Translations under genes and position numbers: made by a program
Assembly: GCA_024529925.1 (NCBI GenBank)
Contig: JAFEUB010001373.1
Span: forward strand, 1,641,001-1,705,000
DNA: 64,000 nucleotides
From: Ophthalmolycus amberensis
Taxonomy: Eukaryota > Chordata > Actinopteri > Perciformes > Zoarcidae
Direction of reading: 5' to 3'
The notes under the pieces: generated by a model
The model's input: the letters and a program-made list of their open reading frames with translations, nothing else
Told to the model about the DNA's origin: nothing
The model's database searches: none
Part shown: one piece after another, positions 37,799 through 49,830 of the stretch
Layout: each line of letters begins with the position of its first letter
Numbering within the stretch: the first letter of the stretch is position 1

Positions 37799-38347
37799 AC
37801 ATACAAATACAAGAAATGTTGCTGAGAAACAGTTCAAATAGAACACATCACAAATCCACAAGTTAAAAATATATATATCGTACCCAAATTTGTTGCTACG
37901 AAATGTGATGATCACCTGCCCCTTCCTCACCAAATTTGTTTGGAGAAAAAGAGGTTGAGGTTCAGACAAAATGAACATAATGAGAGAATGGAGAGAACAA
38001 GAACAAATGTTCCTTCCTCAGGTTAGTAATCGTCCTTTCCTATAATAGTTACAATTTTGATTGTAATCCATTTGTCATTCCTAAATACATTTTGGAATTG
38101 TCAAAAGATTTCATTTTAGTACGAATGCATTTCACATTGGACTAGATTGCACCCACATGTATAAAGCAGTTCAAACTGTTTTCTACTAAACTTAAACTTT
38201 ATTTATTTCAGTGAAATTATTTTCCTCTCCACCTGAAAAGACCTGTCGGCGTTTGCCAGGCAATTATTTTCAGCAATTTGTTACCAATTAACTTGCGTGG
38301 TTAGAAAAAAGGACAAATAAATATCAGTGTCCTTGGTTGAGCAGATA
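37799..38347. other. non-coding flank of the minisatellite
   Basis: AT-rich unique DNA containing 'aaatatatatatcgtac'. No gene seen. Confidence 0.55.
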
Positions 38348-38363
38348 CCCCCCCCCCCCCCCC
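38348..38363. repeat. poly-C run, 16 bp
   Basis: Uninterrupted C16. Confidence 0.94.
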
Positions 38364-40019
38364 ACCACAAAGTCAGCTAAAACCATGTATGATAAGGGCA
38401 GTGTTAAAGCTTAATCAGGTTATATGTAAATGACTGCATTATAAGGTCATGAGAGGGAAGCCAGTCTCGTGGGTTTTTAATATGGAGCAGAAATCTTTTA
38501 TATTGGCTCTGTAGTGTAATTATCAAGCTTTACCATCATATCATGAAGACAGCATCACAGGTTCATTTGTATGTTCACGTCATACATTGTACAGTGTTTA
38601 AACGTTGGTGTCTGCAACATTTTCCCAATAATGACTCTGCAGCTCTCAAGCTGCAAAGTGTTCTCTTTTTAAAATGCAGTTTTAAAATGTGTGCCAAGTG
38701 CAGACAGCAGGTGTATATCATTTCAATAAATCTGAGTGAAGGAGACAAATTCATAGCTCTCTATCACGACTCTGATGGATGCAGAGGAGGAGGCAGAGAG
38801 CACTCAGAAGTCTGTCTGCAGGCCCTTTAACTCACCGGCTGTAGGTGTGGTGATGCTGCAGGAGGAGACAGAACACACACACACACACACACAGGGAGAC
38901 GAGGCGAGTGCAAACACACGGGCATCCACACACACATACATGCGCTGAAGTGCATTTGTGCAGACAGGGCATGTATATTGAACATAACTGCTTTGTTAAG
39001 CGCACGACTAACACTCACACATCCGAACACAGACAGTGTGGAAGCCGGGGCTCAATTGGATGACAAGAGGAGATGATGTGTGGAATATTCCTCACGGCTG
39101 TCATCAGCTCAGGACGCCGGCGTGGTGGTGGGGGTGCAGAGACAAATGTAACGGCGGCAGGTGGTATTATATTACAGTGCCGATTAGATATTACTACTTA
39201 AAAAAGAAATTCCATTTCTTGACTAATTATTCCACAGCAAGAGCAATATTGTGACTCAGCAGTGCAATTAAAGGTGTCTTTAAATAACTGCAGACTGCCG
39301 CACCCTCACACGACAGCCTCTGAATTGAACAGAAATGGAAATAGAAAACCAAACACTGTGTTTTAACAAGCAGCTATAGCCAATTCCTTTGAGTCAGGTT
39401 AACCCCTGCTAACTCTAGAGCTCAGCTAGCTCGGCTGTGATTGGATCACTGAGTAAAGCTTACGAAGAAACAATGAAAGCCAAGAACAGATTCATGATGT
39501 GATAACTCTGCTGCCGATAAGTTGCTACTTTATTAACAGTGCTCACCGGCCTTGTTTCATAACTAGGTATCAGGTTTAACTAATAATAAACTGGACGTAC
39601 TACTGAGGTGAAGACCTTCGCAATCAGTGCAGAACGCCATGCGGTGCTTACTTTGGGACGCACGCTGTACGGAAGATCGTTTGAATGGTGATACGCACAC
39701 AAAATGAAAAAAGAGAGCTTGAAAGAGAAGATCAAACGCAGCTTACTTTCTCACCTCTGCACGCCTGGCCAATCACGGTTTCAAAGGATCCCTTTACTGC
39801 CCGCAGAGTGTTTGAGGTTGTGTTTATAATCAGTGGAATATTACATTTGATAGGAGCAGACATGTGCTTGTGTATGAGGCTACATGCTGAGAAGAGACAG
39901 GGGTGTTGCAGAGTAATAGAGACTGTGCTGAAAACAAGGAGGGAGAAGTCTTCGTTTTGCATTTGCTTTCTAATGTATTATGGATATATGATATTAAAGC
40001 CCTAGAAAAACAAACATCA
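38364..40019. other. non-coding stretch
   Basis: A short (CA)n lies at 38873-38893. The plus-strand frame at 38543-38830 (95 codons) has no acceptor or recognisable domain. The remainder is unique and featureless. Confidence 0.5.
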
Positions 40020-40270
40020 CCAGAGGTAATCAAGTCAGCCTAATTCGCCAACTCTTACAATGATACCCCAATAAATGGCATGTTATGTTCCAGCTTTAGG
40101 GGTAAATGGATACCAATAAAACTAACCCAGGTCCCAGGGGTGTCCAGGCCTGTGATAAACTAATGGAAACCAATCGCGTCTCTCTCATTAAAGCGATAAT
40201 CAATTATGTCTGCTGAAGTTGTATTGATTGGAAAGCAGTTTGATTGACAGCCATGCTAACCTCAGGGGCG
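40020..40270. promoter_or_regulatory. enhancer-like element with a PBX/MEIS-type decamer
   Basis: About 250 bp of unique DNA dense in homeodomain-type motifs: 'aataaatggc', 'cattaaagcgataatcaat', 'gtattgattgg', and TGATTGACAG at 40241-40250. That last decamer equals the published PBX-PREP/MEIS composite site. No frame is open. A candidate developmental cis-element by motif content only. Confidence 0.35.
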
Positions 40271-40864
40271 GCTAGCGATGAGTCATGCTGAGCGGGACTT
40301 CTGAGGCGTCCTCGGTGTCACTTGTCATATCCTGCCTCCTCGCTTTGATCCGGTGGGACACTGCGGGTCACATGTCGTGACACTGATCCACAGACTGACT
40401 GGATTCACACGCTTACTTACTGCACTGTGTATTTATCGGAAGTCATTTGATGACATATGAGCAGGGGAAGTAGGTGCACAGACATACAGGTTTACAGATT
40501 TTTAACCTTGTTTTAAAAAATATATGATGTGCACTTCATGTGTGATGTTTGATCAGCACTCCTTCACCCAGATAGCTCTTGCTTACATTTCCCTTGATCT
40601 ATTGCCACATCATCCGCGGTCTCTCCACCTCTCTGCTCCCTCCATCTGTGTGGAAGCTTAAGGACACCGATGTCTCCGCCCACGGTTTACTCTTGAGAAA
40701 GTTGCTTCCGCCCACCTGCAGAGACACTTTCCCTCAGTAAGTTATTAAACACAACTCCCCCAGTTATGACGATATTGGCTCATCGCCTGTGTGTTTGGTT
40801 TCATTTCCCTTTCATAAAACCAAACAGAATTCCCCGAGGTGCGGAAAATATCTGTTCACCTTTG

Positions 40865-40897
<33 letters not shown>

Positions 40898-41640
40898 GGG
40901 GGGTGGGTGTGTGTGTGCGCATTTGGGTCATTGCCCACTGGCCCTCCATATTGTCTTGTGTGGGTGTAAATACATAGTGATGAGTGGAGGAGAGAAGCAG
41001 AGTAAAGGCAGCGGCTCAGGTCAGGTGGAGGCATCGCAGAAAGCTAAACAGCAAACAAAAACATACAAATCTGGATATTTTCTTGTCAGAGCAAAGCTTG
41101 TCCCTGTAAAAAGTTAGGTTCTAAAAGCAAACGTTGGCAAAAGTCCAACACGTAAGACAAACAGCCTCCTATTTTAAGCAGCAGCACATTAACAAGCTGT
41201 GAGCTGTGTCAGAGCACAATAGCGTTTATCGAAGCCGTCCTAAATGTTCTCCTGCAGTCTGCCATTGATTTCCCATCCTGGACGGTGACTAACTACCTGA
41301 GGGCTGATGTTATTGCTGAGCGAGGATGTAAAGTTTGCATTAACTGTTGCTGTTGTTTAGCACTTCGCAATTTACAATATTTAACAGGATGTTTGATTCC
41401 TGAGTTCAGTGGGAACTGACCTCAAAATGTTTTCCTCTTTCTGTTGGCGTCTGGAGACGAGCTAGTTTATGGACAGGAGAGGAGAACGTGTGCTTACTCT
41501 CTGCAACAAGGTCGAGAAAATCCTGAGTCATTCACAGTCCAAAAGTCTCCAATTTCTTCTCAAGTACAATCGTCTCTGATTGAGTTTTTTGGGAGCTTAT
41601 TGTAAGCTACACTCATTTTCTGTTAGTGATTGGTTCTTTG
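40271..41640. other. non-coding stretch with GT tract
   Basis: (GT)n at 40868-40894 joined to a G-rich block (40894-40903). No supported exon. The short frames through the GT tract are Cys-Val artefacts. Confidence 0.5.
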
Positions 41641-42090
41641 TTCATTCATTAGTAACTACTCAAACTGTGTTCGATGAGTCGCCAAACATATTGGAACACC
41701 GATACAGCCAGACTTGCGGCTCTGTGACACTGCAATGATCATTGTAAAGAAGCCCAAATTGTGGACAGTTTGAAATTTGACATTTTGACCTGATGTGTGA
41801 CAGAGAAGTCAACGTTCTGAAAGACTTTAAATGCCTGCACCAACGTTTATGGTAATCCAGCCAACAGTTGTCAAGGTATTTCACTGTCAACCCCAAAATT
41901 CTGACCTGCTGTTGGCGCCAGATGAAAAGTCACCAGTGTTATTAGGGTTCATCCCCTGCAATTCATTCCATAATTCCCATTTCACCAAAAAACTAAAATG
42001 TAAACCTCACGTTGGCGCTAGATGAGAAGTCATGGGATCACTTAAATCAGGTGGATACATCCTCTTGGCCAGTCATGCACAAACTGCAGC
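41641..42090 (-). mobile_element. diverged inverse copy of the 6930-7690 repeat family
   Basis: Read on the minus strand, the module order resembles the copy at 6930-7690. On the plus strand the landmarks are 'ttatggtaatccagccaac', 'agttgtcaaggtatttcac', 'gttggcgccagatgaaaag' and 'ttattagggttcatcccct', with a second 'gttggcgctagatgagaag' about 120 bp on. No intact frame. Confidence 0.6.
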
Positions 42091-42973
42091 CACAGGTGGG
42101 TCACATGGGATTTTATTAGGGTAGCCAATTACATTTGAATTTCTTCCACCATCTTTTATTTAACATTCATATCTGTGCTACACGTGATGTGGAGATGTCA
42201 GTCAAAATGCTCACGCACGTTCATTTACAAATAAATCTGCCTCTTGTGAATCGGGTCGCAATGGTTTGTCATTTTTAAAAAGTGGGTCCACAGAAAGAAG
42301 TTTGATGAATAAATGTCTCTTGTGCATTTCCTGCAATTACCACAATTTCCTTTAAAACGTAATAGAAACGACATGTTATCATGAATAAAGTATTTCCCTT
42401 GATTTAGCATACCAGAATGGTGACGGTGCTAAAATAAAGAATCTCTGTGTTCATGGGAGACAAAGAGGGAGAGAAACTCTGTGTCAGATGCTTTGTGTAT
42501 CCCATCACCACTCGTACTCCCCTGTTCCCAACGGCCCAGCGGTGGCTCTCGGTAGCCACCCCTGCAGGTGCCAGTCTGAATATTCTCATTAAAGGGTTTA
42601 ATGTTGTGCATTCCCCGAGTCCCAGCACAGAGTTGCGGCAAGCGTAGCAGGTGCAGAGTCAGACGCTTATCCTTTGAGCTAGAGGAGCTGGTTAGGCAGA
42701 GGGTCAGACAATCAGCAAGCTAACGGTCGCTAAGCCAGCAAGAGCAAAGTTTAGCCAACAGATTGTTGCTGCAACTTCTCTTAGCAAACGAGAGAGGTAA
42801 GCCAGCCTGCCAGACAATTAGGGGGTTCAATAGTGTGCAAGGCAGCTATCCACATATACGCAAGGAAGCCAAGCAGACAGGAACAGGAAGAAACTGTCGA
42901 GGCAGGTGTAGAAGTAGGCTGGAAGACGTCAGAACGTCTGTCCACTGACCTGTCAGCCTAACTGTCTGATGTT

Positions 42974-43044
<71 letters not shown>

Positions 43045-44351
43045 GGAATGGGGGCGCACTGCATAACAACACTTGAGGGAAATCACTGTCAGAGTGCTGG
43101 AGACATGTGTCAGCCCTGACCCCGGAGGATGACCATTCGGATTAGCAGGGATGCATCATGTTGTTGCACTCTGTGGCGCTCGTGGGCGTGGAAATGTGGA
43201 GGGCAGCACTGTTGTGGTATCTCGTCCTGTGAGCTGGATATAGTTATCAGGCTTACTCCCAAATTATCTTCATGTGCATTGGTTATCACGCACATGTGTG
43301 GGCTCGTGACAGCAACAGATCCATGTCCATTCCATGTTTGTTTGTTTTAAGCTTCTACAAAACATCATCACGCCGAATATTAGTCAGCCTTGAATTAACT
43401 TCGCGGTGACCTGAAGTCCAGCGACGGTGGCGTGGTTCATTCAGCTGTCTGATAGGAGAGCTGCTGTATTGTCAGACGTCAAATGACAAGCTGTCAACGT
43501 CGTCCACGTTCCCTATAAGAACATTTGGCGCGGTTGAATCTTGATGAAATAAAGATATGAAAACAGATAAGTCAGGGTAGATTTAAGGTCAAGTGCAAAC
43601 GGTATAATGTTGAAATGCTTGAAGTCCCGGCAGCCTGAGCTGGTGTTTCAGCATGCTGCCAGAGCACTGCGTCTGAATCTCCATAGACGAGGTGTCAAAT
43701 GGCCTCTGCAGTAGTTACTACCCAGCCTGCACTGTCACTGCTACTGATATCTGCTGCTGTCACAGTGTGTGTGCACGTGTGTATGCAGGGAGGCTGGTGT
43801 TGTGTACCTGCCTGTGCTTGTATTGATGTATGCTATATTTCACGTGCATGACAGTATTTCTCTGTTGTGTTTTGTGTGTAAGACAGAGCTGTGTTTGTGT
43901 CTTCATTAACAATGTTTTTATCTGGTGAAATGTTCTTATAGGTGGAAAACGTGTCCTTGGAATACACTTTTATGTGCTTTTCCTGAACCTGCCTGTCGCA
44001 CAAACCCTCCTCTGAAGGACCATCAAATATCTATGCTCTCTTCATGTGCTTACTGGGAAATATGTTTGAGTTTATGGACTTCATTTCCCCCTCCCTTTGA
44101 GAGAGGCAACACGTCATAGAAGTATATCAACTTTGGCAGACTGTGTTGGCCCTGATGGTGAAACAGACAATAGCCGAGCCTCTTACAGCTCCTCCAGAGG
44201 GAAATACCCTCAAAGGTTAACAAAGGTCTCCTCTTAGACGGCTCTCACAGTCTATTCATCACGTTAAGATGATTACGTAAAGGGAATTATCTATCAGAGC
44301 AGGCTCAGGCAGGTCACAAGAGTCATTTAGGCTTCTTTTAGAACGGGAACT
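42091..44351. other. non-coding stretch with a long GT tract
   Basis: (GT)n at 42977-43040 (32 units). Otherwise unique DNA, with some frames of 60-75 codons that have no splice support. Confidence 0.5.
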
Positions 44352-44695
44352 TTGCTGGAAATGCTTTTCATGGGTTCAAATAAGCCGGGCTTCTCTGACA
44401 AACAGAGGATGCTAGAACATCACAGAAACCAGATGTTCAAAGGTGGAAATACCAGCTGTGGTTTCTGCTATAGGTCCCTACAGTTACATTCTATGTCTTT
44501 AGAGTCACAGACCTTTGTCTCTGTGGGAATAGATCAATACATCTACAATAGTAAGTACAGCAGACTTTGTTTTATTTGGCATTTAAAGCTATTAACACTC
44601 AGTAATTCCAGATCCAGATTGTGCAAACAAATCATGGCTCACTAGTAAACTGGTGATATGATGTCTTGTCTTTCTTGTTGTTCACACTCTGTTAG

Positions 44696-44860
44696 GATAT
44701 TGATGATGAGAATGCCTTCAGAGTTCAGGACGATGTGTCCCAAGACCTGCCTCTCCTCACCCGGAGCCATCAAAAGCGGGGAACAGGTTGGGAGGCAGTG
44801 ATGTCATGGATGAACCGGGGAACCCACCTCAGGCAACGTGCGTCCCGGAGGGCCCACTGA
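44696..44860 (+). CDS. candidate 3'-terminal coding exon, unknown protein
   Basis: A strong acceptor (pyrimidine-rich 'tgtctttcttgttgttcac' then 'actctgttag') precedes a 54-codon frame that starts in phase 0 at 44696 and ends at TGA 44858-44860. The peptide is acidic at first (begins DIDDENAFRV), has a KR dibasic pair around residues 27-28, and ends basic (RQRASRRAH). After the stop comes about 660 bp of plausible 3' UTR and an AATAAA at 45520. I do not recognise the protein. The nearest upstream donor-like site (GTAAGT at 44551) does not splice into this frame without a stop, so a donor further upstream, such as 26517, would be needed. It could also be a pseudo-exon. Confidence 0.25.
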   Translation, partial: DIDDENAFRVQDDVSQDLPLLTRSHQKRGTGWEAVMSWMNRGTHLRQRASRRAH

Positions 44861-45545
44861 ACCTGAAGTGCATCAAAGACATGTAAACGGTGTTCAGGTG
44901 ATGCTGAGCCTCTCTCTGGCCGTGAGCTGATTTTGAAACCAAATCAAAATCTTAAAGATGAGTTTTCAAGACAACTTGTCCGGGGTGAACAGTGGTGTGC
45001 TTGGTATTGCTAGCTGATGTAGCTTGTCCAAGTTTCGGTATATTTCTCTCAAATGCTAATGTTTGTGTGAGTGTTGATGTTCCAGGTATACGGTGTCTTC
45101 CTATGTCAACATGTGTGTCTGTCTCACAGCACAGGAGACCAACTCTGTCCTCACCTGGGGGTGCACCCTGTCTGTGAGAGACAGCCGGCTGTTCCTGCTG
45201 CTTCACTGATGTCATCACCCCCCCCCCCCCCCAGAGCGGGGCTGCATGCATCCGTCTGCACGGGGCTGATTGTCGGGGCATCCTCCCTTTCTCATCTTCC
45301 TCCTCCACCTCTGTGCTTCCTCCACACCATCCTTGCTCCATCTTTGAGTCCCTGTGGTGACACTTTGAGTTGACATCCCCAGACCTCCAGAGGCTGTCAG
45401 CAGGACATCGTGTTCCTCTTTCATACAGCAGGACTGATGAAAAGGGAGACCACCCACTGTGCTGCACTTGATTGAACCCACAGTGTGGTTGAGTCAACAA
45501 GCAGAACATTACAAGTAGAAATAAACAACGTTGTGAGTTTGTGTG
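44861..45545 (+). other. possible 3' UTR of the exon at 44696
   Basis: Non-coding in the candidate frame. It holds a C15 run (45218-45232). On the minus strand an open frame of 185 codons covers 44952-45509, but it has no splice or start support and crosses the C run. Confidence 0.2.
45520..45525 (+). terminator. polyadenylation signal AATAAA
   Basis: Canonical hexamer followed at +5 to +30 by GT-rich sequence ('gttgtgagtttgtgtgtta'), the arrangement expected of a functional cleavage site. Supports, but does not prove, the terminal exon at 44696. Confidence 0.4.
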
Positions 45546-46695
45546 TTATTGTCACAGTTAGATCATTTAAATCAGATTAAACTGAAATGAGAGATGCTCT
45601 GATGAAAAAGCATCAGCTGTGGCTTCTTTGCCTTCCTGCCTGCAGATTTCAGACACACAAACGATGCCCCCTCTGTGTTTATTTCCCTGTTTTCCATCCC
45701 CCTCTTCCATCCCCTCTTTCTGTCCCATGGGTTGTTTGCCTGATTGATATAAAATGCATTGCTTCTGAATCTTTAATTCTCATTAAACCAAAGTGTTCAA
45801 GGCCTATATAATGGCTAGCAAATTTAAAATTGTCATCAATTATCTATTCTAGACCTCTCATTAGAGATTCTGGCCACAGTGTTGGGCTGCTGCTGCTGCT
45901 GTCCCCGGCAGGACACTGGCAAGTCCGCCTCCACTAATGAGAAGAAAAGTGCAATGTCATAGAGAGGGGGAGAGGGAGCGCCACACATTTCCTCTCTTTT
46001 TCTCTCATTTCTTCATTTCTATCTCTCTCTCTCTCCCTGTTAAAGCTGTTACATTACGCAGGCTAAAGATAATGGTGGTGATGAGCTATTAAACGTATAC
46101 TGGATGTAGCAACTGGCCCATCTTGACATGAACTGCAGATTTTTTGATATTTGTTTTGAAAGGATGTCAATATGGCTTATAATGAAGAAATCTGTACCAA
46201 TCGTTATAACAATGATTTCTCTATTGTCTATCGAGTGAAGTGATTCTTGTTGCCTGGTCGCCTCTTTACTTGTTTCACAGTATTTCACTCCTCAGCGTGA
46301 AAGTTTTGAAGATGCGTCAAAGTCATTCTGAATCACAACAAATTACCAGATCAATCGGATGCATCAGCTGTCGGCTGTTTTCCTCTGCTGACTGTCACCG
46401 ACTTCTGGATTAGGTCGAGCAGCCAGTTTTGGACTTTCTGGGAAGCAGGTTCGCCATGATGGGTGGACAATGTTTTGTCTTGTTTTGGAGGGTCCTCTCA
46501 AAATGCCGATCAGAGGCCCTACTTCGCTTTGTGTCCAATGAGGGAAACACACACATTTATGCTCTCTCTTTGTTACAGACACACTCACACGATTGCGTTT
46601 GCCAAGCCCAATCAACAGGACCCCTGGGGAGCAAGAAGTAGGGAACCAAATTCAATCAGGCTATTGATTTGAGGGTGTGTTTGAAAATGGAGAGG

Positions 46696-46699
<4 letters not shown>
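45546..46699. other. non-coding stretch
   Basis: 45820-45950 includes 'ttgtcatcaattatctattc' and 'ctctcattagagattctgg', which look like conserved regulatory sequence. CT-rich at 45990-46040. No gene supported. Confidence 0.45.

Positions 46700-46738
<39 letters not shown>
46700..46738. repeat. (GT)n microsatellite
   Basis: About 19 GT units with one GA interruption. A 129-codon frame begins inside it and runs to 47089. The downstream 100 codons are unremarkable and have no splice signals. Confidence 0.95.
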
Positions 46739-47914
46739 TGTGTGTCTGTATCCTCACACCCAACACCATGTCAAGGCCCACTTTTGTCTAAAACAACCCT
46801 ACAAGTACTTCTATTTAAAGGTCTATCAGCAGCTGGTGCGGCTGCAGCTGGAGAACTCTCTTGTCTTCAGCCGCAGGGCGATTGTTACGTCCTCCAGGAT
46901 ACCCTGCGAGTTAAACTCAGGCTGACACACTTCAACCTAAGCTCTGCTGAATATCAGCAGTTACTGCAAAACATCGCGGCGAGGGCCTCATTTACAAAGG
47001 TCCAGCCTGGTGTCTCAGACACTAACGGGTACTTATGGACAGACCTGAGCAGACAGCTGGTATCTAGACCTGAAGGAGCAGTATTGTGATACGCTCTGTG
47101 TTCTTTTGATACAGCCTGTCTACTGCTATTTGTTTCGGAGATAGAACAGTTGCTTAATACGTTTGTTGTTTTGGAGCCTCCAAACCTGAGCATGTCTTCA
47201 AATTCACCTCACCTCTCTGACCCCAGATCAGCACAAAGCTTACCTGAGTGCATTTATGGAAATGTTCCGCTAACCTCAACTGCGAATATACAATAATCCA
47301 TCACTGTGATTGATCTGTACTGATTTCCTTGTTACCCCTTGTCTGGGTATATGAGGTAGGATGAAGAGGCAAAAAGTGTGCTACGATAAATGGTATGCCC
47401 CCCCCCCCCCTCGGAATGAGACAGCAGTTTATGGAAGGGGAGCGAATGATCTCTTTCTACTGGTGTGCAGGTGGTGTGATACATCTCAGACCCCAGTGGC
47501 CTTTTTAAGAGCAGCTTGGCCTGTTTCTGCAAACCCTCCAGACTTGTCTCTCTCAGGGAGAAATCGGCCGGCACCATCCTGAGATGCACTCTTTATATTC
47601 TCAGGCTTAAGCTGTACTGTATATTCAAACAGTACGTTCATATCCGAGGCTTTGTTAGTTATCATGTTACTTCGCTACAATTTCTACATAAATATACCAA
47701 ACTGCTGTTCAGGCCTTGCTTTACAGTGTGGCACTTTTTCCTTCCCGAAAAATGGGATGGTTACTGTTCAGAACAATAGCAGGGTATGCATGATGTTTTT
47801 GGGACCAGTTTCCTCTATAGAAATAGGATTATATACATAGAATAAACTAAGAGTAGCAACTCAGAGGCCACAGGATGGAATACTGAGAGATCTTTTGATC
47901 ATTCAATCAACAAC
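46739..47914. other. non-coding stretch
   Basis: C13 at 47398-47410. No supported exon. Confidence 0.5.
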
Positions 47915-48030
47915 TAGCCTGGCTCTGTGCCCTGCAGCACCTCTGACGCTGATAGATGCTGGGGTTTTGAACTTTGGAGAGCCAGGCTAGCCTCCAGTCT
48001 TCATGCTAAACCAGGCTAAGATAATTGCCT
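47915..48030 (-). mobile_element. inverse relic of the 11180 repeat family
   Basis: Plus-strand text 'ctagcctggctctgtgccc', 'gagagccaggctagcctcc' and 'cttcatgctaaaccaggcta' is the reverse of 'ttagcataaagactggaaac...gctagcctggctc', which belongs to the same repeat as the block at 11180-11300. Short and decayed. The left part also forms an inverted pair of GCCTGGCTCT/AGAGCCAGGC. Confidence 0.5.
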
Positions 48031-49539
48031 CCATACAATCCAATGCAAAGACACAAGAGTGGTTTCGATCTTCTGAATATGTGTATTTACCAAATGTAAA
48101 CACTATTTATGTTTTTCGTGGTTTGGGGGATGAGATGCGAGCCATGAATCGGTTATATAGTCAAGGTTCAAACCCTGACGGAGACCTTTTTTTACATCTC
48201 TTTCTTTTATTTAATCTCATCTCACCACTGTTGCTATCTAATTACCATTAGAATAGAAAGAGGACTCAAACACAATGTGCAATAGTGGCATGGTGTTGTG
48301 ATAGCAGTAATATTCAAGACAAAGAAAGATGCTTCTCTGATTTATTTTCACAAACGCTCGTGCTCACCTCTCAAGGCTGATACATTTCAAGAGTCAAAGC
48401 CCTTAATGGGCTGCTCTATCATTGTCTAAAAGCATGTGCTGTCATGGTTTCCAATGCTGTTCATTCAAATTGGTTCCTCGCTGATGCTTATCTACATGGC
48501 AACATCTTCATTTGACCAAAGACGGTGGCATAGATGTCCCAATGAAACAGTCATCATTGGAAATAAAAGTGTCGTCCACACGAGTTACAGGTCCGGCAAG
48601 AACAATGTACTTTGCCCGCATGCATTGATTCACAAGGACTCGTAGGCATGGCACTGTATGTTCGTCCTATTCTCCTGTTTACCTCTTAAGACTGGACACA
48701 AGAGGAAATCAACACTGCTCTCTGACAGGTCCGTAAACAGCCTGCATCCAAGATTTACTGGTGTCGAGGTTCAGTGGTCCTCCTCTTGCTACTGTCTCCG
48801 TCTACCCCACACAAGTTTAGATTTTTGCCCGGGCCGAGTCACTCCATCACTGGGCCTCCTCTCTGACATACCCCCCTTCTCCTCCCGCTGCTATTACCCA
48901 TCAGGGTGGCAGGGTCTTTAATCGATGTAGAGCCAAATGGGTCCTGGAAAAGGCCATTCGGCCGGGGTTGTTGACACTGCTGCTCAGACAAAATGATGAA
49001 GCTTCTTGTTGGAGATAAGTGGAGGCAGCGAGGCTAGCAGAGAAAAGGACTGGGGGATCTGGGGGATCTGGGGCCGGGCCCACGTACTTTATGCATGTAG
49101 TGTGTACATGTATGCATGTGTGTGCCACCGGAGGTTTGAGGTTTGTCCACTATGTACCACTGTATGTATTTAGTTATGACACACATACCTTGTGGCTGCA
49201 TCTTGTTTCCTTTCTTTCCTGATTTGCCAGCTGTAAAAGTGCTAAGTTTGATAATGAGGGAATTAAAATAGCAGCAAACGGCTATTTGCTATGTAAAGAT
49301 AAAGTGGAAAAATGTCAATTTGAGCAGAGTATGAAGATGTTCTCCTTCTGTTTGTGGTAATCCGACCTTCTCGTTGCTTGGTTGACGTAGTCGGGCTGGC
49401 CACGTTAGCGTTTAGTGCATATTAGAGCATGTGAGGGTGCCCCATGGTTAACTCACGGCCACCACTTTGCAGTGCGCTCATACTGATAGCATTGTAGAAG
49501 CGTAGCACCTACCCTCCGGATCCCCTTATCTTGGTACCA
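48031..49539. other. non-coding stretch
   Basis: Unique sequence, with a short 'gggatctggg' direct repeat at about 49050-49075. No supported gene. Confidence 0.5.
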
Positions 49540-49830
49540 TGTATGTATGCAAAAGAAATCAGTGCCAATTTATCAAGTAGATGTTGAGCTATATCAATGT
49601 AAAAACTGTGATGGTGGTGCTAGAGGTAAAACCAGGGCATCATCAAAGTCAGTAGGATTCATCCTCTGGGACCATGAATGCCTGTACAGAATGCCATGGC
49701 AATCCACCTTACAGCTGTTGAGATATATCAGTCCAAAGTGGTGAACCAACACAACAGTGTTACGGACCAACATTGCCATCCCAACAGTCACTCTGGTAGT
49801 CTGGCTAAAAGGAAGACTGTGAAGTTCCTG
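49540..49830 (-). mobile_element. inverse copy of the 6930-7690 repeat family
   Basis: Landmarks on the plus strand: 'gatggtggtgctagaggta', 'ggattcatcctctgggacc', 'atgccatggcaatccacct', 'agctgttgagatatatcag' and 'tccaaagtggtgaacc'. They are the reverse complement of the modules in the copy at 6930. Closest match of the three copies to the family consensus as I remember it. No intact frame. Confidence 0.72.

Noticed and set aside
35083..37978. Open frames of 870-935 codons on the minus strand and up to about 500 on the plus strand
   Set aside because: They are translations of the stop-free decamer minisatellite. All frames are equally open, there is no codon bias, and indels of 1-2 bases shift the frame without closing it.
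44352..44645. Plus-strand frame ending near a GTAAGT at 44551, with a 145-bp intron to 44696
   Set aside because: The small-intron geometry is attractive, but every phase joining it to the exon at 44696 hits a stop at or next to the junction, or breaks the 54-codon frame.
44952..45509. 185-codon minus-strand open frame
   Set aside because: It crosses a C15 homopolymer, shows no domain or splice signal, and is antisense to a plausible 3' UTR.
46700..47089. 129-codon plus-strand frame
   Set aside because: Its ATG and first residues come from the GT microsatellite, and no acceptor or family resemblance supports the rest.
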